Below, one piece after another: positions 17,068 to 23,457 of a stretch of DNA of 64,000 bases. The notes beneath the pieces were generated by a model. That model had not been told where the DNA came from. It saw only the letters and a program-made list of their open reading frames with translations, and did no database searches. The translations under genes were made by a program, and so were the position numbers. The stretch covers positions 1,405,372-1,469,371 of the forward strand of contig NZ_JIAI01000002.1 in the NCBI RefSeq assembly GCF_000620785.1. The letters run 5' to 3'. Numbering within the stretch: the first letter of the stretch is position 1; every line of letters starts with the position of its first letter. This DNA comes from Actinospineispora acaciae DSM 45401. GTDB lineage: Bacteria; Actinomycetota; Actinomycetes; Mycobacteriales; Pseudonocardiaceae.

Positions 17068-17115
17068 AACCTGGCCGATGCGGCCGGCGGTCGGGCCGCC
17101 GCACCGCCAGGTTCC
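17068..17115 (+). other. Long hairpin between tRNA-Gly and tRNA-Asp
   Basis: AACCTGGC and GCCAGGTT at the two ends are exactly complementary, and the interior contains a further TGCGGC/GCCGCA pairing, giving a 48-nt extended hairpin filling the whole spacer. It is not a tRNA. It may be a processing signal, terminator or unknown RNA. Confidence 0.5.
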
Positions 17116-17116
17116 T

Positions 17117-17189
17117 GCTCACGTGGCCCGGCGGCAAGGGCACCGCATTGTCGATGCGGCGATCGCGGGTTCGAGTCCCGTCGTGAGCG
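17117..17189 (+). tRNA. tRNA-Asp (GUC)
   Basis: Acceptor GCTCACG/CGTGAGC, D stem GCCC/GGGC, anticodon stem CCGCA/TGCGG with loop TTGTCGA (anticodon GTC), T arm GCGGG-TTCGAGT-CCCGT. No encoded CCA. Discriminator G as expected for Asp. Confidence 0.9.
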
Positions 17190-17207
17190 CGAGACCGCCG
17201 ACGTCCC

Positions 17208-17279
17208 GGCTGCCAGGCGCTGACGGCGGCGCATTCGGTTGAAACCCGAGGGGGCCAGGTTCGACTCCTGGGGCAGCCA
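17208..17279 (+). tRNA. tRNA-Phe (GAA)
   Basis: Acceptor GGCTGCC/GGCAGCC, D stem GCGC/GCGC, anticodon stem TTCGG/CCGAG with loop TTGAAAC (anticodon GAA), T arm CCAGG-TTCGACT-CCTGG, discriminator A and an encoded CCA at 17280-17282. Confidence 0.88.
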
Positions 17280-17292
17280 CCACGAAACCCGC

Positions 17293-17366
17293 GCGGTTCT
17301 AGCCCAACCGGCAGAGGCAACTGGTTGAGGGCCAGTCCAGTCGGGGTTCGACTCCCCGGAACCGCA
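17293..17366 (+). tRNA. tRNA-Leu (GAG), with short variable arm
   Basis: Acceptor GCGGTTC/GAACCGC, anticodon stem ACTGG/CCAGT with loop TTGAGGG (anticodon GAG), T arm CGGGG-TTCGACT-CCCCG, discriminator A, encoded CCA at 17367-17369. The variable region is only five bases, whereas bacterial tRNA-Leu normally has a long class II arm. Identity rests on the anticodon alone. Confidence 0.75.
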
Positions 17367-17370
17367 CCAC

Positions 17371-17443
17371 GCCTCTCGAGCTCAACCGGCAGAGCACCCG
17401 TCCAGTAAACGGGAGGAACTGGGTTCGACTCCCAGGGGAGGCT
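17371..17443 (+). tRNA. tRNA with AGU anticodon (nominal Thr), C33
   Basis: Acceptor GCCTCTC/GGGAGGC, D stem GCTC/GAGC, anticodon stem CCCGT/ACGGG with loop CCAGTAA, T arm CTGGG-TTCGACT-CCCAG, encoded CCA at 17444-17446. In a standard seven-base loop the anticodon is AGU and position 33 is C, not U. A34 is unusual for bacterial Thr, so a slipped loop (for example GTA, Tyr) is possible. Confidence 0.65.
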
Positions 17444-17495
17444 CCACCGCCGCCGGCCGTCGGCGCACCCCGCAACTCCCGCCCTCGTGGCCCGG

Positions 17496-17567
17496 TCCCG
17501 GTTGGTGTAGTCGGCAGCACGGCGGACTTTGAATCCACAAGGCCAGGTTCGAGCCCTGGGCCGGGAG
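17496..17567 (+). tRNA. tRNA-Gln (UUG)
   Basis: Acceptor TCCCGGT/GCCGGGA, D stem GTGT/GCAC in TGGTGTAGTCGGCAGCAC, a segment typical of tRNA-Gln, anticodon loop CTTTGAA (anticodon TTG; stem has one C-A mismatch), T arm CCAGG-TTCGAGC-CCTGG. No encoded CCA. Confidence 0.88.
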
Positions 17568-17596
17568 CGCACATCCGATACCCGGTACCCCGCCGG

Positions 17597-17669
17597 TGCC
17601 CGTTGGTCCAGCCGGCATGGACACCGCGCTCTGAACGCGGAGACCGAGGTTCGAATCCTCGACGGGCAG
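17597..17669 (+). tRNA. tRNA-Gln (CUG)
   Basis: Acceptor TGCCCGT/ACGGGCA, D stem GTCC/GGAC, anticodon stem CCGCG/CGCGG with loop CTCTGAA (anticodon CTG), T arm CGAGG-TTCGAAT-CCTCG, discriminator G, encoded CCA at 17670-17672. Confidence 0.9.
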
Positions 17670-17681
17670 CCACCCCACCAC

Positions 17682-17753
17682 GCCCTCGTGGTCCAACGGA
17701 GAAGACACCGGCCTCCGAAGCCGGAGATGCAGGTTCGACTCCTGCTGGGGGCG
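17682..17753 (+). tRNA. tRNA-Arg (CCG)
   Basis: Acceptor GCCCTCG/TGGGGGC (two G-U), anticodon stem CCGGC/GCCGG with loop CTCCGAA (anticodon CCG), T arm GCAGG-TTCGACT-CCTGC, D stem GTCC/AGAC with one mismatch. No encoded CCA. Confidence 0.88.
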
Positions 17754-17762
17754 CTCGTCCAT

Positions 17763-17835
17763 TCCCTCGAGGTGCAACGGGCTGCACGCCCGGCTGTTAA
17801 CCGGGAGGCACCAGGTTCGAGCCCTGGCGAGGGAG
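17763..17835 (+). tRNA. tRNA-Asn (GUU)
   Basis: Acceptor TCCCTCG/CGAGGGA, D stem GTGC/GCAC, anticodon stem CCCGG/CCGGG with loop CTGTTAA (anticodon GTT), T arm CCAGG-TTCGAGC-CCTGG, discriminator G. A fully regular cloverleaf. Confidence 0.92.
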
Positions 17836-17848
17836 CACATCGAGTCAC

Positions 17849-17917
17849 GGGGGACGCGCCGGTGCGCAGGCCATCCTTGCACGATCGCCGTGGAGGGTTC
17901 GACACCCTCGTCTTCCA
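17849..17917 (+). tRNA. tRNA-Ala (UGC)
   Basis: Acceptor GGGGGAC/GTCTTCC (two G-U), anticodon loop CTTGCAC (anticodon TGC) on a stem with one mismatch, T arm GAGGG-TTCGACA-CCCTC, discriminator A. The D arm is compact (GCGC-CGGT-GCGC). The G3-U70 identity pair of tRNA-Ala is present (third acceptor pair is G-T). Confidence 0.8.
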
Positions 17918-17923
17918 CATTCC

Positions 17924-17994
17924 GTCCCGTAGCTCAACGGCAGAGCGCCTACCCGACGCGTAGGAGGCCGCGAGGTTCGACCCCCGCCGGGACG
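17924..17994 (+). tRNA. tRNA-Val (GAC), C33 and six-base T loop
   Basis: Acceptor GTCCCGT/CCGGGAC (innermost pair broken), D arm AGCTC-AACGGC-AGAGC, anticodon stem CCTAC/GTAGG with loop CCGACGC (anticodon GAC, C at position 33). The T stem CGAGG/CCCCG pairs only if the loop is six bases, suggesting a one-base loss. Possibly non-functional or divergent. Confidence 0.75.
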
Positions 17995-17997
17995 ACT

Positions 17998-18071
17998 GTG
18001 ACCGAGGCCGAAGCAGACGAGGCCCCAGGCTGTGAACCTGGGTCAAGCCGGTGCGAGTCCGGTCGGTCACC
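17998..18071 (+). tRNA. tRNA-His (GUG)
   Basis: Acceptor GTGACCG/CGGTCAC, D stem GGCC/GGCC, anticodon stem CCAGG/CCTGG with loop CTGTGAA (anticodon GTG), T arm GCCGG-TGCGAGT-CCGGT, discriminator C as expected for His, encoded CCA at 18072-18074. The T loop reads TGC instead of TTC, and no G-1 is encoded at 17997. Confidence 0.85.
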
Positions 18072-18075
18072 CCAA

Positions 18076-18145
18076 CGCGCGCGGCACGGCTGCCACCCCG
18101 GGACTCATACCCCTGGGCGGCCTGGTTCGACACCGGGGCGCGCGA
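18076..18145 (+). tRNA. tRNA-Met-like (CAU), irregular
   Basis: Acceptor CGCGCGC/GCGCGCG, T arm CCTGG-TTCGACA-CCGGG, discriminator A. The anticodon arm CCGGG...CCTGG leaves a nine-base loop containing CTCATAC, so CAU is the likely anticodon. The D arm is rudimentary. Weakest member of the array. Confidence 0.6.
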
Positions 18146-18150
18146 CCCCC

Positions 18151-18221
18151 GGCCCACGTCACGACGGTCGTGTGGCGGCCCGCAAAGCCGTTGGTACCGG
18201 GTTCGACTCCCGGGTGGGTCT
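18151..18221 (+). tRNA. tRNA-Cys (GCA), C33
   Basis: Acceptor GGCCCAC/GTGGGTC, compact D arm CACGA/TCGTG, anticodon stem GCGGC/GCCGT with loop CCGCAAA (anticodon GCA, C at position 33), T arm CCGGG-TTCGACT-CCCGG, discriminator T as is usual for Cys. Last member of the array. Confidence 0.82.
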
Positions 18222-18281
18222 CGCATCGTCTGCTCCGCCGTGGAGCCGCACCGACAAGGAGCGACAAGGCGGGAGCCGGCG

Positions 18282-19509
18282 ATGCTGGAGGCGCTGGTCG
18301 TCCACAAGGCGCTGCGGGTGCCCGCGAGCGACGGCCCGGCCGGGGACGGCGCGGCGGTCGCCCGGCAGCTCGACGCCGCGCTGCTGCAGGTCGGGTTCAG
18401 CGCCTCCGGCGAGCTGCTCGCGCACGTCGCGGGGCTCGAGCCCGGGGCGGCGATGGACCTCGCGGCGGGTGCGGTGCGCGCGGTCCGCGAGCTGGTCGGC
18501 GACCGGGTGTCCGGCCGGGTGCTGTGCTCGGTCCGCGAGCACCTGACCAACCGTGCCGAGCCCGACGCCGCGCGGGTGTTCGTCAACCGCAACCGCCGGG
18601 CCTGGACGACCGCCGACCGGCGCCCGCCGCTGGACCCGGCGGCGGTGGCCAAGGCCGTCGGCGTGCTGGACGGCGAGCTGGCGCGGCGGCTGCCGGCGCA
18701 CCAGCGGCTGGTCGTCGACCCCTCGGCGCTGGACCTGGCGCTGCCGCTGTCCGGAACGGCCGGCGAGGGCGGGTTTGCGGTCATGCCCCGCGGCTCGCGC
18801 ACCCGCGTCGACGGGGAGCTGCCGCGGTTCTTCACCCACTGGCGGCAGGCCGCGCGGCGCACCGACTTTCGACCTGTCCGCGCTGCTGCTCGACGACTTC
18901 GGCTACGCCGGCCACATGTCCTGGACGAACCACCACGCCGACGGCGCCTACTACTCCGGCGACATCACCGACGCTGCCGACGGCGCGACCGAGTTCATCG
19001 ACGTGCCGCTGGCCGACGTGACGGCCACCCACGTGGTGCCGCAGGTGAACATCTACGCCGGCGAGGGCTTCGACCAGGCCGCCGAGTCGATGTCCGGGTT
19101 CATGACCCGCGAGCACCACCAGCAGGGCATGCCGTTCGAGCCGGCCACCGTCCGGTCCCGCTCGGCCATGCGCGGAACGGGACGGGTCGCGCTGCCGGTC
19201 GTGTTCAGCCGAGGGGCCGACGGCGCGTGGACGGCGACGTGGCTGCACCTCTACCCGCGAGGGATCAGGTGGGCCAACCGCACGGAGGCCAACCGCACCG
19301 GCACCGCCACGCTGGTCCGGGCGATCGTCCGGCGCCGGCACCTGACGGTCGCCTACCTGGTCGAGCTGATGCGCGAGTACACCCCGTACACGCCCGACCT
19401 GGCGCCGGCCGAGCCCGTCACGTTCATCGGGATCGAACGCCCCGACGGACTCCCGGAAGGCTCGGAGGTGATCACCCTGGACCGGCTCAACCAGCTCGTC
19501 CCGGACTGA
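18282..19509 (+). pseudogene. TerD-like (MXAN_6230/SCO0854-type) protein, frameshifted
   Basis: Frame 3 encodes MLEALVVHKALRVPASDGPA to about 18865 (RRTDF), then homology continues in the next frame from FDLSALLLDDFGYAGHMSWT to the stop at 19509. The tract GACTTTCGAC carries one T more than a continuous RTDFDLSALLL would need, so a one-base insertion at 18867-18869 is the break. The second half has HHADGAYYSGDITDA, EFIDVPLA and FMTREHHQQGMPFEPATV, matching TerD-like domains of MXAN_6230/SCO0854 RING proteins (from memory). Either a real inactivation or a sequencing indel. Follows the tRNA array by 60 bp. Confidence 0.65.
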
Positions 19510-19557
19510 CCGGGCCGATACCATGCCGATGGAGGCCATGAGGGCGCTTCCTTATGA

Positions 19558-19573
19558 CGGGGCTTCGGCCCCG
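19558..19573 (+). terminator. UUCG-capped hairpin after the TerD-like gene
   Basis: CGGGGC-TTCG-GCCCCG, a C(UUCG)G-closed stem of six pairs, lies 48 bp after the stop of the TerD-like gene and about 85 bp before the DUF72 start. No T run follows, as is common for actinomycete terminators. Confidence 0.5.
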
Positions 19574-19659
19574 CTCTTCACGGAAAGATCTAGCGCCCTC
19601 CTTCTCCTCCAACGGTGTCCGGTAGAAACTCTCACTCACGATCCAGGGGAGTCGACGAC

Positions 19660-20511
19660 GTGGCACGCCTTCATGTCGGCTGCGCGATGTGGACCCACAA
19701 GGCGTGGCCAGGGCGGTTCCTGCCGCGGTCGCTGCCGGTCCAGGAGCGCCTGCGCGCCTACGCCGGTTGGTGCAACGCGGTCGAAGGCAACACCACGTTC
19801 TACGCCACTCCCGCGCGGAACACCGTCGTGACGTGGGCGCGGCAGACGGGCCCCGGCTTCCGGTTCGTGGTCAAGCTGCCCAAGGTCGTCACGCACGAGC
19901 GCCGGTTCGTCGGGGTCGAGGCCGAGATGCGGGCGTTCCTGGACGCGATCGAACCCCTCGGCGAACGGGCGGTCCTGTGGACCCAGTTGCCCGGCTCGTT
20001 CGGTCCTTCGGACGTCGACGCCCTCGGCCGGTTCCTGCGCCGGCTCCCCGCCGACCGCCGGCGCGCCGTGGAGGTGCGTCACCCCGGGTTCTTCACCGAC
20101 GCCGGCTCGACGTCGCTGCTGGAGAGGTCGCTCGCCGGCGCGGGCGCGGAGTGGGTGCCGTTCGACACCACAGTGTTCTTCCAGCGCCCACCGACCAGCG
20201 AGGCAGAGCAGGACGCCTGGGCCAAGAAGCCGAGGCTGCCGAGGCGGACGCGGGCACTGACCGACCAGCCGATCGTCCGGTACCTGGGCCGGGACTCGGT
20301 CGAGGAGACGGTCGAGGGGTGGCGGCCGTGGACCGAGGTGGTCGCCGGGTGGCTGCGCGAGGGCCGGGCACCGACCGTCTTCCTGCACACCCCCGACAAC
20401 GACGACGCGCCGGCGCTCGCCCGCCGGTTCCACGACGACGTGCGAGCGCTGGTGCCCGGCCTCGACCCACTGCCCGAGCCGGAGCCGGTCGAGCCCGCGA
20501 CCCTGTTCTGA
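19660..20511 (+). CDS. DUF72-family protein
   Basis: 283 residues of the YecE/DUF72 TIM-barrel-like family: LHVGCAMWTHKAWPGRFLP at the start, then NAVEGNTTFYATP, FVVKLPKVVTHE and a late FLHTPDNDDAPALAR. Biochemical role unknown. GTG 19660 is chosen because GGGGAG precedes it and homology begins there; a longer frame from 19615 lacks conservation. Acidic proline-rich C-terminus (PLPEPEPVEP). Confidence 0.85.
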   Translation: MARLHVGCAMWTHKAWPGRFLPRSLPVQERLRAYAGWCNAVEGNTTFYATPARNTVVTWARQTGPGFRFVVKLPKVVTHERRFVGVEAEMRAFLDAIEPLGERAVLWTQLPGSFGPSDVDALGRFLRRLPADRRRAVEVRHPGFFTDAGSTSLLERSLAGAGAEWVPFDTTVFFQRPPTSEAEQDAWAKKPRLPRRTRALTDQPIVRYLGRDSVEETVEGWRPWTEVVAGWLREGRAPTVFLHTPDNDDAPALARRFHDDVRALVPGLDPLPEPEPVEPATLF

Positions 20512-20515
20512 CCCT

Positions 20516-20734
20516 TCACGGGGCGAGGCGTGACCACCTGTGCAGGCCCGGATCGAGCAGGCGCCGCAGTTCGGCGTCGGGCGCCCAGACGAGCGTTTCG
20601 AGCAGCAGGGCGTCGAAGTGCGCCGTGCGGCCGGTCTTGTTGTCGGTGACGCGGAGCCTGGTGGCGTTGCCGTCGTGGTCGAGCGAAACGGTGACGGAGG
20701 CGAACTCGTTCTCGATGAGCTGATCCGGGTCCAT
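20516..20734 (-). CDS. Small protein linked to the Rieske dioxygenase genes
   Basis: 72 residues, MDPDQLIENEFASVTVSLDH onward, beta-rich (RLRVTDNKTGRTAHFDALLLE), no Cys motif, so not a ferredoxin. It begins 18 bp after the beta-subunit stop on the same strand and is presumably the third gene of the operon. Family not recognised; an accessory or assembly role is speculation. Confidence 0.7.
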   Translation of the reverse strand: MDPDQLIENEFASVTVSLDHDGNATRLRVTDNKTGRTAHFDALLLETLVWAPDAELRRLLDPGLHRWSRLAP

Positions 20735-20752
20735 GTCGATCTCGTGCCCGGG

Positions 20753-21238
20753 TCAGATCAGGAAGGACAGCGTCGGGATGGGTTGGTCGCGGTTGACCAG
20801 CATGACGACCTTCCGGGACATGCGGATGACGCCGTCGACGCGGGTCAGGGTGTGCTCGACGGTTCCGGCCCATGTCGTGAGGCCTCGGCTACGGGACTCC
20901 ATGGCGATGAAGGTGGCCCGGGTGTCGGTGCCGCGTTCGCCGTCGCGCGTGACTTCGACGTTGGAGATGAGGCGGGCGACCCTGCTGGCCGGGTCCTGGG
21001 AATGTCGCTTGCCGGTCTTGAGCTGTGCGACGCGCAGGGCGATGCGGGAGCGATGGTCGTAGATGACCGAGATGTACCGGTCCGGGTCGGCGGCGGACTC
21101 GGGGCCCGCCGGCACCCAGTACAGGGCGTCATCGGTCCAGAGCGCCTCCCAGTCGTCGTAGCGATGGCCGTCGGCCAGGCGGGCCTCGGCGTGGAGGAAC
21201 CGCTCGGCCTCGTCGCGGGTGATCCGGGCGGCGCTCAT
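20753..21238 (-). CDS. Aromatic-ring-hydroxylating dioxygenase beta subunit
   Basis: 161 residues, SnoaL/NTF2-like fold: EAERFLHAEARLADGHRYDD followed by WEALWTDDALYWVPAG and SRVARLISNVEV are typical of the small subunit of Rieske non-haem dioxygenases. Structural, not catalytic. Its ATG overlaps the alpha-subunit stop (ATGA at 21235-21238). Confidence 0.9.
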   Translation of the reverse strand: MSAARITRDEAERFLHAEARLADGHRYDDWEALWTDDALYWVPAGPESAADPDRYISVIYDHRSRIALRVAQLKTGKRHSQDPASRVARLISNVEVTRDGERGTDTRATFIAMESRSRGLTTWAGTVEHTLTRVDGVIRMSRKVVMLVNRDQPIPTLSFLI

Positions 21239-22509
21239 GGCGTACCTCCTTCGGTCATCAGGTGCCTGATGTGACGCCAGATCCCGCGCTGGGTGGTCTC
21301 GTCCGTCACCGCCCCGGCGAGGTGGCCGTCCTCGTCGATGCGCTCGCGGTGCAGGCCCCGCCTGAGCGCCAGCCACTCCGGCGCCCGGCTCGCCACCCCC
21401 CGCTGGTTGCGTTCGTACATCTCCGAGTCGTCGGCGAGCAGCAGGCCGGCCGGGCCGACCGAACCGCTGACCTGGTGGAGCAGGCGCCGGTTCAGGTCGG
21501 GGGCTCCCTTGAACCGCAGTGGCGTGACGTGCTGGACGGTTCGGTCGACCGCGGTGGGCTGGATGACGAACACCTGGATCTCGGCGATGAACAGGTTCGG
21601 GAAGATCATCACGTGTGGTGAGCCGTCGACCATGATCTCGCGGGCCGCGGTGTCGCCGTGCAGCTCCCGCATCGACCGGGCGTAGTCCGGCAGCCGGTCC
21701 TCGGTGGTGCCGAACCAGCCCAACGGCAGGTCGTCGGCCCGGAACTGCGGGCGGAGGTCGTGCTCGGTGTGGCCGCCGCCGAGATCGCGGGCGGCCGCCA
21801 GGGACTTCTCGCTGTACATGGCGGCGACGTGGCTCTGGCCCACCTCGAAGATCGAGGCATGCACGAACTGCGGGTGGTAGCCGTCCGTTTCGTTCTCGAC
21901 CAGCATCTTCCAGTTGGCCGCGACCTCGTGGCGGAGCCAGCCGGCGGTGAGCTCCACCTCGCCCTCGGGGGACAGGCGGGCGAGCCGGTCGAGGGCGTCG
22001 GCGGCGGCGCCGAGGTGCTCACGCAGGCTCGGACCCTCGGCGGCGAAGCTGCCGAAGACGAACCCTCGGTAGGAGTCGACCCGGGGCAGGCGCGCGAGGC
22101 CGAGTGACGCCTTGGCCTCGTTGCCGTCGTAGCCCTGCCGGAAGGGGTAGCCGAGCAGCGCTCCGTCGGTGCCGAACGTCCAGCCGTGGTACTGGCAGCG
22201 CAGCGCGCCCGAGTTGCCGCGCGCGGCTTCGCAGATCTGGTTGGCGCGGTGGCTGCACCGGTTCAGCAGCAGGTGGACGGTGCCCTGCCGGTCCCGGGTC
22301 ATGATGATCGACTGCGGTCCGATGCACTTGACCACGTAGTCGTTCGGTTGCGGGAGCTCGCTCTCGTGCCCGACGTAGACCCAGGTCCGGTACCAGATGC
22401 GTTCGAGCTCGTCGGCGAACACGCGCGGGTCGGTGTACAGGGACCCGTGAACTCGGTCGGCGCCGATCAGGCGCGCGTAGTCGGGACCGTCGACAGCGCG
22501 GGCAGTCAT
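21235..22509 (-). CDS. Rieske aromatic-ring-hydroxylating dioxygenase alpha subunit
   Basis: 424 residues. The Rieske [2Fe-2S] ligands are C85-x-H87 and C105-x2-H108; the mononuclear iron site is seen in ENETDGYHPQFVH (Asp and two His). Adds O2 to an aromatic acid or CoA-free ring to form a cis-diol, with electrons from a reductase and perhaps ferredoxin, neither of which is encoded nearby. Substrate unknown; the adjacent CoA-ligase pathway suggests an aromatic carboxylate. A TetR-type operator lies 12 bp upstream of the start. Confidence 0.9.
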   Translation of the reverse strand: MTARAVDGPDYARLIGADRVHGSLYTDPRVFADELERIWYRTWVYVGHESELPQPNDYVVKCIGPQSIIMTRDRQGTVHLLLNRCSHRANQICEAARGNSGALRCQYHGWTFGTDGALLGYPFRQGYDGNEAKASLGLARLPRVDSYRGFVFGSFAAEGPSLREHLGAAADALDRLARLSPEGEVELTAGWLRHEVAANWKMLVENETDGYHPQFVHASIFEVGQSHVAAMYSEKSLAAARDLGGGHTEHDLRPQFRADDLPLGWFGTTEDRLPDYARSMRELHGDTAAREIMVDGSPHVMIFPNLFIAEIQVFVIQPTAVDRTVQHVTPLRFKGAPDLNRRLLHQVSGSVGPAGLLLADDSEMYERNQRGVASRAPEWLALRRGLHRERIDEDGHLAGAVTDETTQRGIWRHIRHLMTEGGTP

Positions 22510-22520
22510 GACCAGACCGT

Positions 22521-22540
22521 ACCGAACGATCGGTTGATTT
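22521..22540. promoter_or_regulatory. TetR-type operator before the dioxygenase operon
   Basis: ACCGA-ACGA-TCGGT inverted repeat followed by TGATT. Eighteen bases (22522-22539) match 23408-23425, in front of the CoA-ligase operon, at all but one position. Most likely bound by the TetR protein encoded between the two sites. Confidence 0.75.
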
Positions 22541-22665
22541 CAAGTCGCAACGGCCGGTCGGGTGCGCACGATCGGTACGACCAACAATACAATGCAGCAT
22601 CGTATTGTTATGCGCCGACGGGACGACGGGCGTTCATACGGCGGACGTTCATACGGCGGGCGCGA

Positions 22666-23292
22666 TCAGTCCAGGGTCGCGGTCAGCGAGTGGGGCGACG
22701 CGGCGGCGAGCGGCGAGGCGAAGATCAGTTGGTCGACGGCGTCGACGAGCTGGTTGGACGAGACGCGGCCGGTTGGCCGGTACCACTCGACCACCGAGAC
22801 CGCGGCGCCGAGCGCCAGCCGTGAGAACAGCGCCGGGTCCATGCCCAGGCGCAGGTCGCCGTCCCGGACGGCCTGCTCGACCAGTGCCGTCATCGCCCGG
22901 TCGAACTGCTTGCGGCGCTGGGTGGCGCGCTGCTCGGCGGGCGTGTTGGCGTGCGTGCGGACCAGCAGCGCCACCTCGGGCAGCCGCTGGGTGATGATCT
23001 GCACCAGGCGCCGGACGATGTGTCGGACGCGGGAGATGGCGGGGCCGTCCAGGGCGCCGGGCTCCTTCAGCACGTCGAACAGCGCGTCGAGGGCGCGGCC
23101 GACGCCGAGCTCGAACAGCTCCTCCTTGGAGCTGACGTGGTGGTAGAAGCTCGACTTCGTGATCCCGGCCGCCTTCGCGAGGTCGCCCATCGACGTCGCG
23201 TCGTAGCCGCGCTCGAGGAACACGCCCACGGCGATGTCGACGATCTCGTCGAGCCGGAACGGCGGGCGGACCGAGCTGCTGATGCGCGCCAC
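22666..23292 (-). CDS. TetR-family regulator of the dioxygenase/CoA-ligase island
   Basis: 208 residues; HTH IVDIAVGVFLERGYDATSMG then AAGITKSSFYHHVSSKEELF, with a TetR_C-like ligand domain (THANTPAEQRATQRRKQFDR). Resembles PaaR/KstR2-like repressors that sense acyl- or aryl-CoA (inference from context). Identical palindromes flank the gene on both sides, before the dioxygenase genes and before the CoA ligase, so it probably represses both arms. Confidence 0.88.
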   Translation of the reverse strand: MARISSSVRPPFRLDEIVDIAVGVFLERGYDATSMGDLAKAAGITKSSFYHHVSSKEELFELGVGRALDALFDVLKEPGALDGPAISRVRHIVRRLVQIITQRLPEVALLVRTHANTPAEQRATQRRKQFDRAMTALVEQAVRDGDLRLGMDPALFSRLALGAAVSVVEWYRPTGRVSSNQLVDAVDQLIFASPLAAASPHSLTATLD

Positions 23293-23407
23293 GCATGCCT
23301 CCCGCTCGACCTCGGCCGGTTCCGAACCGGGTCCAACGATAGCCGCGATCGCCCGGCCGGCGGTCCGGAGGCTTGACGTCCCGGATCCTCTACTGCCAAT
23401 CTATCAT

Positions 23408-23425
23408 CCGAACGGTCGGTTGATT
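23408..23425. promoter_or_regulatory. TetR-type operator before the CoA-ligase operon
   Basis: CCGA-ACGG-TCGG with flanking TTGATT, 17 of 18 bases identical to the site at 22522-22539. Lies 33 bp before the ligase start, where it would overlap the promoter. Confidence 0.75.
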
Positions 23426-23457
23426 CTTTGATCACCTACTGGCAAAGGGGCCACGGC

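Noticed and set aside
16661..18862. Long reverse-strand open frames with Pro/Arg/Ser-rich products across the tRNA array
   Set aside because: They are antisense reads of tRNA genes; the repeated GVEPTA/SRTQF-like segments are complement translations of T arms.
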